Source of the DNA: Alloboseaceae bacterium BT-24-1
GTDB lineage: Bacteria > Pseudomonadota > Alphaproteobacteria > Rhizobiales > Beijerinckiaceae
Assembly (NCBI GenBank): GCA_025846845.1
Contig: JAOYTL010000013.1
Location: 141,869 to 205,868, forward strand
DNA length: 64,000 bases
Direction of reading: 5' to 3'
The position numbers and the translations under genes were made by a program. The notes under the pieces were generated by a model. It ran no database searches, was not told the origin of the DNA, and worked only from the letters and a program-made list of their open reading frames with translations. Below, one piece after another: positions 1-8,686 of the stretch; the first letter of the stretch is position 1, and the number at the start of each line of letters is the position of its first letter.

Positions 1-82
1 CGCCTGCGGCTGGCAGCGCCCCGACGGAGGCGAGCGTCGCGACGCCGGCAAGGCCGCTGAGAAGGAGGCGCCGGGTGGTCAC
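1..82 (-). CDS. Exported protein, N-terminal fragment (runs off the left edge)
   Basis: Only about 27 N-terminal residues are inside the window. They begin at a GTG (82-80) that overlaps the TGA stop of the upstream methyltransferase by four bases, so the gene looks translationally coupled to the polysaccharide operon. The fragment starts TTRRLLLSGLAGVATLASVG: two arginines, a hydrophobic core, then an alanine-rich stretch. This is a signal peptide, possibly Tat-type. The mature protein is outside the window, so function cannot be given. An exported polysaccharide-related protein is a guess from position only. Confidence 0.55.
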   Translation of the reverse strand, partial: MTTRRLLLSGLAGVATLASVGALPAAG

Positions 83-987
83 GACGCCATCTCCCAATCG
101 CCACCCGGCCCAGGATAGCGCGCCGTCAGGGCGCCATCGAGGACGCTCATGTCGTCCAGGCTCGCAAAGGGCGCAGCGAGGCCGCGCAGCGAGAGCTCGC
201 GAAGCGCGGGATCGATCGTGCGCGACGGCACGAAGCGGACGTCGCTCCAGCCCTTGGCCACGAAGTTACGGATGTAATCGGCGGGACGCTGCCGGTTCGG
301 CTGCCCGGGAAAGCGGAAGAGCCGGTAGAACGGCTCGGGATAGCGATAGATGTTGTTCGGGTCGCGCTCGCGGATCCAGCGCGAATGCGTCTGCAGATCA
401 ATGATGTGGACGCTCTCGCAGCCCGGTCGGGCGACCTGCGTCAGGCCCGCAATAGCCTGCGCAGGGTCGTCATAGTGCTCGAATGCAGCACAGCTGACGA
501 TCAGGTCGAAGCCGCGCCCCTCGGCCAGGCGCGGGATATCGAAATCGCGCCCGACGGCATAGCCGAACTCACGCGCGCCGGGCGTGAAGGCGATGGCCCG
601 GGCGCGCTCCCGGTCGGCCTCGCGGCCTTCGGGAAAGTGGTCGAGCAGTTGCTCATAGAAGGCCGGGCCCTCGCCGCCGGCGAGGTCGAAGACATCGATG
701 GCGTGATAGGATCGCGCTCCGAGCGCGAGGAAGAGCACGCCATTGCCGCGCGATGCGCCGGGGCTAAGCTCCAGCACATCGCGGCCACGCAGGTCGACAT
801 GCGGCGGCAGGAAGCGGCGCAGCGAAGCGAAGATGTCGAGAAGGTAGGCGACCTTGCCCTCGTCATCCGATTTCGTGACGCGGTTTGGCGTGGTGTAGCC
901 GTTGAGCCTGCTCTTGCCCCAGGCCAGGCCGAGGAAACCGAGACCCAGGATCGTCATTTCGAGGTTTCGCAGGGCAGGCGTCATCAT
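79..987 (-). CDS. Class I SAM-dependent methyltransferase in polysaccharide cluster
   Basis: A 302-residue protein that probably methylates a sugar or glycan intermediate. The Rossmann-type methyltransferase region contains the glycine motif VLELSPGASRGNG and the later motif FDLIVSCAAFEHYDDP, which matches the post-motif II region of class I enzymes. The start chosen is the ATG at 987, which overlaps the stop of the upstream glycosyltransferase in an ATGA arrangement. An in-frame extension to 1107 exists but would run far into the neighbour. It is the sixth gene of the minus-strand operon. The acceptor substrate cannot be read from the sequence. Confidence 0.8.
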   Translation of the reverse strand: MMTPALRNLEMTILGLGFLGLAWGKSRLNGYTTPNRVTKSDDEGKVAYLLDIFASLRRFLPPHVDLRGRDVLELSPGASRGNGVLFLALGARSYHAIDVFDLAGGEGPAFYEQLLDHFPEGREADRERARAIAFTPGAREFGYAVGRDFDIPRLAEGRGFDLIVSCAAFEHYDDPAQAIAGLTQVARPGCESVHIIDLQTHSRWIRERDPNNIYRYPEPFYRLFRFPGQPNRQRPADYIRNFVAKGWSDVRFVPSRTIDPALRELSLRGLAAPFASLDDMSVLDGALTARYPGPGGDWEMAS

Positions 988-2198
988 CGGCCTCCGAACT
1001 CGACACGTGTCCCGATGCCGGTACCGCCATGGCGCACACTGCCCGGCCGCCAGTCGAGGAGCGCGCTTTCGTAGACGTCCATGGTGCGCTCGACGATCGC
1101 GCCCCATCCGAAGGAATCGAGGACTCGCGCCGCGCGCTCCGCGCCCTCGGCTGTGCTGGGCGCGGCGAGTTTCGACCGCATCGCCTCTGCGAGCGCACCG
1201 ACCTCACCCAAGGGGAAATAGCTCTCCCTCCCAAGATCGAGCGCGAGATTGGCGTCGATGTCGCTGGCGAGACAGGGCGCTCCATAGCTGAGAGCCTCGA
1301 GCAGCACCATCGGCATGCCTTCATGGCTCGAGGGGAGAACGAACAAGCCTGCGTGCCGATAGAGCTGGGACAGGGCCTCGCCGCGCTGGAAGCCCGCCAT
1401 CACCACGCCGCACGTCGCTGCAGCTGCTGCCTCGACGGCGCGTTGATAGGGGCCGGCGTGGTCGGCCGTGCCTGCGATGACGAGCTTGAGGCCGGGATCG
1501 TTCAGGCGCGCGAAGGCCGTGATCAGATCGAGATGCCGCTTCTCTTCGACGATCCTGCCGACGCTCAGAATATAGCGACCTGGCGTGACCTGGATGCGGT
1601 CGAGATAGGCGGTGTCCAGCTTCGGGAACGGATTTTCGACCCCGTTCGGGATGAAGATCGCGCCTACGCTGAATTTGCGACGGACGCTGTCGACGATAAC
1701 CTTCGAGACGCCGATATTCGCATGGGAAAACAGCATTCCCATCGCTTCGCCGGTCCGCAGAATGGATTTGGCGAGGCGCCCCCATTTCTGGCGCTCATAG
1801 TCGAAGCCATGATGCGTTACCACGACATGGAGGCCGAGCAGGCGCGCGAACGGGGTCAACAAGGCCGGCCCGATCGCGTGGATATGCACGAGGTCCGGGT
1901 TCCGCCCCGCTGCGACGATCAGGCCCAATGCCGTATGCGCCAGCGCCTCGAAGCTGCGCGATCGCGGCGCCCAGACCGGCGTGACGGTCACGCCTTTCCA
2001 GGTATAGGGCCGTTGCGAGGGCAGGTACGGCGCGCGGCCGAGGACTTCGACCTGCCAGCCCCGTTCCGCCAGGCGCGCCGAGATCGCAGCGACGTGGGTT
2101 TCGACCCCGCCCTGAATCTCGGGAACGCCGCGCAGGCCGACGAAGATGACCTTCCGTTCGGGTGGGTCTGCGCCGATGGGCGGGATCAAGGTGTACAT
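984..2198 (-). CDS. GT4-family glycosyltransferase
   Basis: A 404-residue retaining glycosyltransferase with the two-domain GT-B fold. The N-terminal half has VGLRGVPEIQGGVETHV, typical of the nucleotide-sugar glycosyltransferase 4 group. The C-terminal half has SVGRIVEEKRHLDLITAF and the EX7E donor-site motif in SSHEGMPMVLLEALSYG. The start is the ATG at 2198, which shares its A with the TGA stop of the next glycosyltransferase. It is expected to act at the cytoplasmic face of the inner membrane, adding a sugar to a lipid-linked exopolysaccharide or O-antigen unit. Donor and linkage are unknown. Confidence 0.88.
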   Translation of the reverse strand: MYTLIPPIGADPPERKVIFVGLRGVPEIQGGVETHVAAISARLAERGWQVEVLGRAPYLPSQRPYTWKGVTVTPVWAPRSRSFEALAHTALGLIVAAGRNPDLVHIHAIGPALLTPFARLLGLHVVVTHHGFDYERQKWGRLAKSILRTGEAMGMLFSHANIGVSKVIVDSVRRKFSVGAIFIPNGVENPFPKLDTAYLDRIQVTPGRYILSVGRIVEEKRHLDLITAFARLNDPGLKLVIAGTADHAGPYQRAVEAAAAATCGVVMAGFQRGEALSQLYRHAGLFVLPSSHEGMPMVLLEALSYGAPCLASDIDANLALDLGRESYFPLGEVGALAEAMRSKLAAPSTAEGAERAARVLDSFGWGAIVERTMDVYESALLDWRPGSVRHGGTGIGTRVEFGGR

Positions 2199-3424
2199 CA
2201 GCCGAGCGCCTCGTAGAGGTCGGTGGTGCGGTCGCGATATCGATCGGGCGAGAACTCCCAGGCGACCCAAGCGCGGCCGGCGGCGCCGAGGCCGGCGCGC
2301 GCACTGGAGGAAAGGCTCGCGAGGGTGGCGAGCGCCTCGGCCAGCATCTCGGCACTGCCCGGCTCGACCAGCGCGCCGGTCTCACCATCGGCGACCAGCT
2401 CCGGAATGCCGCCGATCTGCGTGCCGATGACCGGGCGCCCGAGCGCATAAGCCTCGAGGACGCTGATGGGCGCGTTCTCGTACCATTCGGAGGGCAGGAC
2501 CAGCGCCAGTGCCTCGCCGACCAGCCGCTTCAGCTCCGGCTTGTCGAGATGGCCGGCGAAGGCGACATCGGCGCCGAGATTCCATGCAAGATGGCGCAGG
2601 GTTGTCTCTTCAGGACCGGTGCCGGCCAGGACCAGTCGCTGGCCCGACAGCGCGGCTGCGCGCACCAGCGTGGCCAGCCCCTTCTCCGGCGCGAGCCGCC
2701 CCGCATAGACGAAATAGTCGCCTTCATGGAACGCGGGCGAATACTGACTCGTGTCGATGCAGTTCGGAATGTAGGTGATACGGCTTGCATCCCATCCCCA
2801 TTCCACCAGCTTGTCGCGGTAGAAGCGGCTTGGAGCGACGAGACGGTCGATCGTGTCGCGGTAGAGGCCGAGGCTTCGGTGGACCAGCGTCTCCATCAGG
2901 ACGAGCCCGCTCACCATGGCGGAATCCTTGACGCAGCGCCGGAGCAGGACGTTGTGGATGCGGCCGCCATGGCAGCGCTCACAGACATGGCCCTGGCTCA
3001 GCATCTTGTAGGCCGGGCAGGCGATCTTCAGGTCGTGCGCTGTCATCACCAGCGGCACGCCCTCGGCCTTGAGGGCTCCGAAGATCGACGGCGAGATGTG
3101 GTGGTAGACGTTGTGGGCGTGCGCCACTGTCGGCGGTGCCCGCCCGATCAGGGCGCGGATCTTCCGGCGGGCCTCCAGCGAGAAGATGATCTTGGCGGCC
3201 TGCCTCGCCTTGGTGATCGGCCCGCCCGCCCCGCCATATTCGATTTCGGAGACGAAATAGTCGGACCAGGCGCTCGGCAGATTGGCGGGGTGCTGCATCG
3301 CGAAAGGCACGACCTCCCAGCCGGCCGCGGCGAACAGGTCGATATGGTCGAGGAAGACGCTTTCGGCACCGCCGCGGCGATAGAAGTAGTTGTTGATGGC
3401 CAGGAGCCGCCGGGCACGCGTCAT
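2198..3424 (-). CDS. GT4-family glycosyltransferase
   Basis: A 408-residue GT-B glycosyltransferase. The N-terminal domain opens LLAINNYFYRRGGAESVF, a common start for capsule and exopolysaccharide GT4 enzymes. The C-terminal domain has VYAGRLAPEKGLATLV, a GTGPEE segment and the EX7E motif in EWYENAPISVLEAYALGRPV. A Cys-containing insert (CPAYK...CERCHGG, about residues 140-160) is seen in a subset of GT4 enzymes. The gene overlaps the deacetylase upstream by four bases (ATGA) and the next glycosyltransferase by one, so it is firmly within the operon. Its sugar specificity is not predictable. Confidence 0.9.
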   Translation of the reverse strand: MTRARRLLAINNYFYRRGGAESVFLDHIDLFAAAGWEVVPFAMQHPANLPSAWSDYFVSEIEYGGAGGPITKARQAAKIIFSLEARRKIRALIGRAPPTVAHAHNVYHHISPSIFGALKAEGVPLVMTAHDLKIACPAYKMLSQGHVCERCHGGRIHNVLLRRCVKDSAMVSGLVLMETLVHRSLGLYRDTIDRLVAPSRFYRDKLVEWGWDASRITYIPNCIDTSQYSPAFHEGDYFVYAGRLAPEKGLATLVRAAALSGQRLVLAGTGPEETTLRHLAWNLGADVAFAGHLDKPELKRLVGEALALVLPSEWYENAPISVLEAYALGRPVIGTQIGGIPELVADGETGALVEPGSAEMLAEALATLASLSSSARAGLGAAGRAWVAWEFSPDRYRDRTTDLYEALG

Positions 3425-4236
3425 CTCGCCTGCTCCCGCAATCCCATGCGCTCGAGCGCCGCGTCGACGGTCAGCACATGGCAGCCACGTGCGAGCGCAT
3501 ATCCGACCAGCAGCCGGAAGCTGGGCGGCGTGCAGCCATAAGGCGTCGGCCTCGGCGAGATGTCGTGCGTGAAGAAGATCAGCCAGCCGGGGTTGACGAC
3601 GAGCGCCTCGATCCAGCGAGCCAGCCCCAGGACATGCTGCTGCGGCTGGCGGATTTCGACCGCGCGCAGGAAGGTCGGGTCGGTCGGGCCGCGATTGATC
3701 CCTTCGCCTGCTGCACGGCAGGTGCGGAAGACGTCGGCGAGGATGCTCCGTTTGCCGACGGAGCCATTGTTGTAGGGATAGGCGAAGTTGCGCCGGCTCG
3801 GCCGTGGGTCGATCTCGTCGAGATAGCGCGCATTGCGGGCCAGGTCCTCGACGAGGGCGTTGCCGTCGACATGCCTCAGATCCCGGTGCGCATAGCTATG
3901 GCAGCCGATCTCGTGGCCGCGCGTTGCAAGCTCCCTGCAGCCCGCCAGATCGATCAGCGTGCGATCCGGCTCGATGCGCCCCTCGAGACCGCCGGAAATG
4001 TAGAATGTGCCACGCACGCCATCCGCTTCGAGGATCGTGGCGCCCAGATCGAGAGCGGAAGCGGGCACGTCGTCGAAGGTGAAGGAGACGATCGGCTCGC
4101 GTGTCGGCACCTGCATGACCTGCCACGGCGCGGCCCGGATCAGCCGGTTCTCGAGTCGGCTGGCGCACTGATCGATCAGCGCCGGCAAGCGGGCAGCGCG
4201 TTCGGACAGGGTGGGAATCGTGACCGCGCTAGACAT
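3421..4236 (-). CDS. Polysaccharide deacetylase (CE4/NodB family)
   Basis: A 271-residue NodB-fold protein. The metal and catalytic motifs are visible: FTFDDVPAS (motif 1, catalytic and metal Asp), GCHSYAHRDL (motif 2, metal His pair) and NFAYPYNNG (motif 3). The late motif includes LIFFTHDIS with the conserved His. No signal peptide is evident, so it probably acts in the cytoplasm on a lipid-linked N-acetylated sugar. It sits between the ligase-like and glycosyltransferase genes with short overlaps on both sides, which supports a role in making the same polymer. Confidence 0.87.
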   Translation of the reverse strand: MSSAVTIPTLSERAARLPALIDQCASRLENRLIRAAPWQVMQVPTREPIVSFTFDDVPASALDLGATILEADGVRGTFYISGGLEGRIEPDRTLIDLAGCRELATRGHEIGCHSYAHRDLRHVDGNALVEDLARNARYLDEIDPRPSRRNFAYPYNNGSVGKRSILADVFRTCRAAGEGINRGPTDPTFLRAVEIRQPQQHVLGLARWIEALVVNPGWLIFFTHDISPRPTPYGCTPPSFRLLVGYALARGCHVLTVDAALERMGLREQAR

Positions 4237-5554
4237 GGGCCGGCTCCATGCCGCGGCGATGATGTGCCGGCTCTTTGATCTCGTGCGCGTTTGCCTGGAG
4301 ATGAAGGCCGAAGATCGCGACGACCAGCATGAACCAGATCAGGCTGCCCGACTGGAAGAACAGGCTCTCGACGCAGGCGACCAGGATCCCATAGAGCCAG
4401 ATCCGCACGAACAGGCGCGTCAACGCCGGATCGTTCGTCGTGGCCTCCGCCCGGGCTATGTCGCGCAGCGGCAGCCAGACGAGCAGGGCCAGGGTCAGGA
4501 CGAGACCTGGAATGCCCGTGGTGATCGCCATGTCGAGATAGGCGTTGTGGCCGTTGAAGGCGGCGAAGGCCCAGCTCGTCGCCGCACCGCCCTTATGGAC
4601 CATCTCGTCGGTCTGCCAGAACAGCTGGAAGCCGTAGCCGGTCAGCGGGTTGTCGATGGCGGCGGCTGCGCCGATCTTCCAGATGTCGATGCGGTTGGTG
4701 AAGGTCGGGTCGATGCCGAGCTGCGCGACCAGATCGCGCATGGCAGGTGATACCGAGCAGCCGATCGTGAGGATGTTGACGGCGGCGATCCCCAAAACGA
4801 CCATCGGGGTCCGAACAGCGCGCCAACGCTCGAAAACCCAGGCGATGGCGAGAATGCCGGGCATCGCCGCAATGGCGGATTTTCCGCCGGTCTGGCTCAG
4901 GAACAAAAGCGCCAGCAGCACCATCACCCCGCCGACGAGCCGGCGGCCGGTGCCGAACAGATAGAGCCCGGCGAAGCTGATGATCACCATCGCAGCCGCC
5001 GCGACGTTCTTGTGCGCGAAATGGCCGCGCCAGAGCCCTGCATTCATCGGCTCGCGGATTTCGCTGGCCTGATGAATCGCGAGCTGTGGCATCAGTGCGA
5101 CGCCGGCATAGGCGAGCCCCAGGGCACCCAGGCAGCAGATGGTGAGCATGCCGGCGAACTGGCGCTCGGAGCGCGGCAGCAGCAGCAGGATGCTGCCGTT
5201 CACGATGGTGAGCGTCGCCAGAAAGACGCGCTTGAGCGCCAGGTCGGGTTGCGACGAGACGGCCGAGACGATCGCGAACCAGAGGAGCAGCGCGATCAGA
5301 ATGCCCCGCGGACGCGCGACCAGGTGGCGCGCCGGCGAACAGAAGACTGTCAGCCACAGGGCCGCGGTCAGGCTAAGATAGATGATCTGATTGAGCGTGC
5401 TCGACTTGGCCGTCGCGGCGTCATTCGCATCGGCTACCGACAGGTCGATGAACGGCGTCAGCGTGACCAGGTAGAACAGCAGCGTCGCGACGAAGAGCAG
5501 TCCCCCAAGGGTGCCCGCAGTCGAGCGCGCGCGCATCTCGTTCGTCTGGCTCAT
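4229..5554 (-). CDS. O-antigen ligase / polysaccharide polymerase-like membrane protein
   Basis: A 441-residue polytopic membrane protein with many hydrophobic segments and a large soluble loop containing ENPLTGYGFQ-like residues (DNPLTGYGFQLFW) followed by FNGHNAYLDMAITTGIPGL. This arrangement, a periplasmic loop with a conserved G-x-G...H-N, is characteristic of the WaaL/Wzy O-antigen ligase family. It probably polymerises or transfers polysaccharide units in the periplasm. It overlaps the Wzz-like gene by four bases and the deacetylase by eight. Polymerase and ligase members are not separable from sequence alone. Confidence 0.85.
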   Translation of the reverse strand: MSQTNEMRARSTAGTLGGLLFVATLLFYLVTLTPFIDLSVADANDAATAKSSTLNQIIYLSLTAALWLTVFCSPARHLVARPRGILIALLLWFAIVSAVSSQPDLALKRVFLATLTIVNGSILLLLPRSERQFAGMLTICCLGALGLAYAGVALMPQLAIHQASEIREPMNAGLWRGHFAHKNVAAAAMVIISFAGLYLFGTGRRLVGGVMVLLALLFLSQTGGKSAIAAMPGILAIAWVFERWRAVRTPMVVLGIAAVNILTIGCSVSPAMRDLVAQLGIDPTFTNRIDIWKIGAAAAIDNPLTGYGFQLFWQTDEMVHKGGAATSWAFAAFNGHNAYLDMAITTGIPGLVLTLALLVWLPLRDIARAEATTNDPALTRLFVRIWLYGILVACVESLFFQSGSLIWFMLVVAIFGLHLQANAHEIKEPAHHRRGMEPAHV

Positions 5555-6987
5555 GGCGCTGCGCTCCTGCGGGACCGAAACTCGCCGAGGTAACCGAGGG
5601 CCAGGAGCGCGCCCGCTGAGAGAAGCAGGCCCAGCGCCATACCCGCCGGAGCCGCGACGATCGGGCGAGGCGGCCAGGTCGAACGCGATGGAGCAGCCGC
5701 GGCCGTGATGACGCGGACATCCGTCGCGTCGATCTGCTGTCGCTGAGCAGCCTCGCCCGCCCGGGTCAGGAAGGTCTGGTAGAGCGCAGTCTTGGCGCTC
5801 GCCTCGCGCTCGAGCTCCCGCAATTTCACCTGGGCCTGGTCGTCGGCGGAGACGCTCCCGCGCAGCATGCGCGTCTCCCCGTTCAGCCCGTCAAGCGCCT
5901 TTCTGGCCTGGTCGACCTCGATGCGGGCGGCACGCCGAAGCCGCTCGGTTTCGGATCTGATCGATTTGGCCAAGGCGTCGGCTTCGGCCAGTACATTGAC
6001 CAGGGAGGGATGGCGCGGCCCCAAGGTCTTGCCGAGGGCCGCAACCTGTCGACGCAAGGCCGCCTCGTCGGCGAGCAAGCCGGCCAGGATTTGCGACTGG
6101 ACGCTCCCGCCTTGCGCGCCGTGCTCCGAGACTGCGCGCGTGACTTCGTTGTAGCGCGCCTCAGCCTCGGCCAGCCGCGCCTTGGCATCGGTCAGCTTGG
6201 CGCTCATCCGCTCCAGGGCTTCCGTGCTGAGCGGCTGCCTGGACGGGCCCTGCTGCAGGCCATTGGCGCGGCGGAAGGCTTCGACCCGGTCTTCCGCCTC
6301 GGTCGCGGCCGCCTTGATCTCGCCGAGTCGGGCGGTCAGCCCCTGCGCCGCACGCCCGACCCGCTCCGCGTCGGCTCGCACGACCTCCTCGCGGAAGGTC
6401 TCGGCAACGGCATTTGCGAGCCGCGCCGACATGGCCGCCTCGCTCGCCCAGACCGACAGGGACACGACATAGGACCGCTCCTGCCGCGCAACGGTGATGC
6501 GCCTGGCGAGAGCGGCAGCAAGATCGGCCCCATCGCCGGGTTGTCGTTGATCGGAAGCTCCCAGGAAATCGAACAGCGGCGGCTTGCCCGCGAATTCCGG
6601 ATCATTCCTGAGGGCGAGTTCGTCGACGACACGGCGCAAGACGTTGCCCGAGGAGATCATCCTCATCTTGCTCTCGACATCGAGGATCTGGCTGTCGCTC
6701 TGGATGTTCGTTGCGTAGAGATCGTTCGGAGCGACCAGCAGGTTGGATGGCGCGATCGTCAGCTCCGTCGTCGCCTTGAAGCGCGGCGTCAGCAGAAATG
6801 TGACGCCGACGGCCGCGACGGCGCCGACGAGCGCTGCAACCAGCATCCAGAACCAGCCACGCAGCAGCCAGCCCAGAGCCTGGGTGGCGCTAATCGTGCG
6901 GACGGGCGGGACCGCCAATTCGACAGCTCGTCGAAAAGGAGCCTCATCCTCACGCCGCATCTTGCTGCTGTCGGTTGTGAGGTACAT
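5551..6987 (-). CDS. Wzz-type polysaccharide co-polymerase / chain-length regulator
   Basis: About 478 residues. A first membrane segment (WFWMLVAALVGAVAAVGVTF) is followed by the Wzz periplasmic beginning with AT-TELTIAPSNLL, a long coiled-coil region, and a second membrane segment near the C-terminus (GMALGLLLSAGALLALGYL). It lacks the C-terminal BY-kinase domain found in longer ExoP/Wzc proteins. It sets polymer length with the neighbouring polymerase. The start is uncertain: the ATG at 6987 has CAGG upstream, the ATG at 6960 is also possible, and the GTG at 7086 adds a sequence unlike the family. It is the first gene of the minus-strand operon. Confidence 0.85.
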   Translation of the reverse strand: MYLTTDSSKMRREDEAPFRRAVELAVPPVRTISATQALGWLLRGWFWMLVAALVGAVAAVGVTFLLTPRFKATTELTIAPSNLLVAPNDLYATNIQSDSQILDVESKMRMISSGNVLRRVVDELALRNDPEFAGKPPLFDFLGASDQRQPGDGADLAAALARRITVARQERSYVVSLSVWASEAAMSARLANAVAETFREEVVRADAERVGRAAQGLTARLGEIKAAATEAEDRVEAFRRANGLQQGPSRQPLSTEALERMSAKLTDAKARLAEAEARYNEVTRAVSEHGAQGGSVQSQILAGLLADEAALRRQVAALGKTLGPRHPSLVNVLAEADALAKSIRSETERLRRAARIEVDQARKALDGLNGETRMLRGSVSADDQAQVKLRELEREASAKTALYQTFLTRAGEAAQRQQIDATDVRVITAAAAPSRSTWPPRPIVAAPAGMALGLLLSAGALLALGYLGEFRSRRSAAP

Positions 6988-7226
6988 CTCGGCCTGCGTC
7001 AGTGTGAGTGCGCGTTTGCCTTGGACATCGCGGAGCTCTGCTCGGGCCGCGCAGGCCGAGTTCCGAGAGCTGAGAAGAAATGCCACGGTCTCTCGAAGTG
7101 ACGGGAGTGGCAGAGGACGTGCGCCTGCTCTGGTGAACCTGCCTCACCTGGGGCGCGAGGGATCGGAACAAGCCTGACGGCCGCACTCGTGACCATGTCT
7201 CTCCCCATGTCCGCGAATTTCTCTCG

Positions 7227-7289
7227 AATTACACCTACAAGTTGTGATAATCTCTACTCACTGAGAAAACACAACCTATGGTAGTTATT
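7227..7289. promoter_or_regulatory. Divergent promoter region with an inverted pair of 19-bp motifs
   Basis: The AT-rich gap between the Wzz-like and flippase genes holds ACAACTTGTAGGTGTAATT on the minus strand (7245-7227) and a weaker related copy, ACAACCTATGGTAGTTATT, on the plus strand (7271-7289). The two face away from a short central spacer. A third, closer copy lies upstream of the GNAT-like gene at 11093-11111. The arrangement suggests a regulator acting on both divergent units. No regulator is identified. Confidence 0.45.
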
Positions 7290-7369
7290 TCAATTAAACG
7301 TTAACCTTACCGGGAGGCCGTCGCGTCGGTGTCGAGGCGCGCTTCTGCCGCCGCAAATGGGGGAATGTC

Positions 7370-8686
7370 TTGGCGATAAGCGAAGAGGGTGGCGGCGGAA
7401 GAATCCGGTTCGCCCGTCCCATCCTTGTCAACTACCTGTTGTCGAGCGGGTCGCTGGCAACGGCCAGCCTGTCACAACTCGTGACCTTCGCCATTCTGGC
7501 GCGCGCGCTCGGGCCGACCGAATTCGGCCTTTTCGTCCAGGTTTCGGCTGTGATCGCCGTGGCGGTCCAGATTTGCGGCCTCGGCGCCTCCGACTGCCTG
7601 CTGCGCAGGGTGTCGCGCGAGCCCGAAAGCTATGCGAGCCTACTTGGTCACAATCTTCTTTTGATCGGCCTCAGCGGTGCCGTCCTCGTCGTCGGCGGTG
7701 TTGCGGCGATGTCATCCTGGGTCCGCCTGAGCTCCGGCCCCTCTGTCGATGCGCTGACCCTGACGCTGCTGTTCTTCGGCAACGTCGTTCTCGTGCGGGT
7801 GATCCTCCTCGTCGAGACCGTATTCCTCAGCCTTGGCCGGTTTCATGCGGCCAATCGTGCGGTCGTCGGCTTCGCTTTCGCGCGCATGGCCACCGCGGCT
7901 CTCGCTTGCCTGGTGTTCCAGGTCTCGAGCCTGTCGGAATGGGCGCTCTGGCAGTGCGGCGGGAATCTTCTCTACGCCTTGGTTGGAGCAGCGTGGCTCT
8001 CGCCCCTCGGCCGGCCCCGGATCAAGATCCTGCGCGAGGAACTGCAAGCCGGCCTGCTTTTCAGCTCGCAATTCGTTGTCCGGGCGGTCCGCTCCAATGT
8101 CGACCTGTTGGTGATCGGCCTGTTCACTCCGATCGAGACGGTCGGAAGCTACGGCGTCGCAAGACGGATCATGGACAGCAGCTATCTTGCGATTGATGCC
8201 CTCAACCGGCTGCTCTATCCGCGTCTGGCGCGCGAGAGCCATGACGGACTTCATCTCGCCTTGCCCACCGCCAAACGAGCCCTGCTCGCGGCCCTCGCCC
8301 TCGGCGCGGCGACATTCCTGATCCTGTTCACGCTGGCGACGTGGCTTCCGGCCTTGTTTGGCCGTGCCTATCACGACCTTCCGTTCTTCGTGCGTTGCCT
8401 CTCGGGCACCATCATTCTCGTCGGCGCCTGGGCCGCCGCGATCGACCTGCTCGGCGCCTCCGGGCGGCAGGATGCGCGGGCCTTGATCCTGAACAGTGCC
8501 AACCTGCTGGGCAGTGTCCTCATCGCGGTGGCGACATGGCTGGCGGCGCCGGTCGGTACCGTCATCGCACTCTATGCGATCGACGGCGCCATCGTCGTGG
8601 CCGCATGGCTCGTAGTGCTCGGCTTCGCGCGGCGCAGCCGCTTGCAGGCGGATGAGCTGGCCCGAGCAAGTCCCCTGCCCTCATGA
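7370..8686 (+). CDS. Oligosaccharide flippase (Wzx/MATE-like)
   Basis: A 438-residue polytopic membrane protein of the polysaccharide export flippase superfamily. It has about 12 hydrophobic segments and the usual opening in which a helix is followed by ILARALGPTEFGLF. It would move lipid-linked repeat units across the inner membrane for the Wzy/Wzz-type machinery encoded divergently. The start is a TTG at 7370 with a GGGGGAA ribosome-binding site just upstream. An overlapping ATG at 7357 is in another frame. The 3' end overlaps the convergent GT2 gene by six bases. Confidence 0.83.
   Translation: MAISEEGGGGRIRFARPILVNYLLSSGSLATASLSQLVTFAILARALGPTEFGLFVQVSAVIAVAVQICGLGASDCLLRRVSREPESYASLLGHNLLLIGLSGAVLVVGGVAAMSSWVRLSSGPSVDALTLTLLFFGNVVLVRVILLVETVFLSLGRFHAANRAVVGFAFARMATAALACLVFQVSSLSEWALWQCGGNLLYALVGAAWLSPLGRPRIKILREELQAGLLFSSQFVVRAVRSNVDLLVIGLFTPIETVGSYGVARRIMDSSYLAIDALNRLLYPRLARESHDGLHLALPTAKRALLAALALGAATFLILFTLATWLPALFGRAYHDLPFFVRCLSGTIILVGAWAAAIDLLGASGRQDARALILNSANLLGSVLIAVATWLAAPVGTVIALYAIDGAIVVAAWLVVLGFARRSRLQADELARASPLPS

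Noticed and set aside
7087..7200. N-terminal extension of the Wzz-like protein starting at the GTG at 7086
   Set aside because: The additional residues do not look like the family's start and there is no good ribosome-binding site at that GTG.
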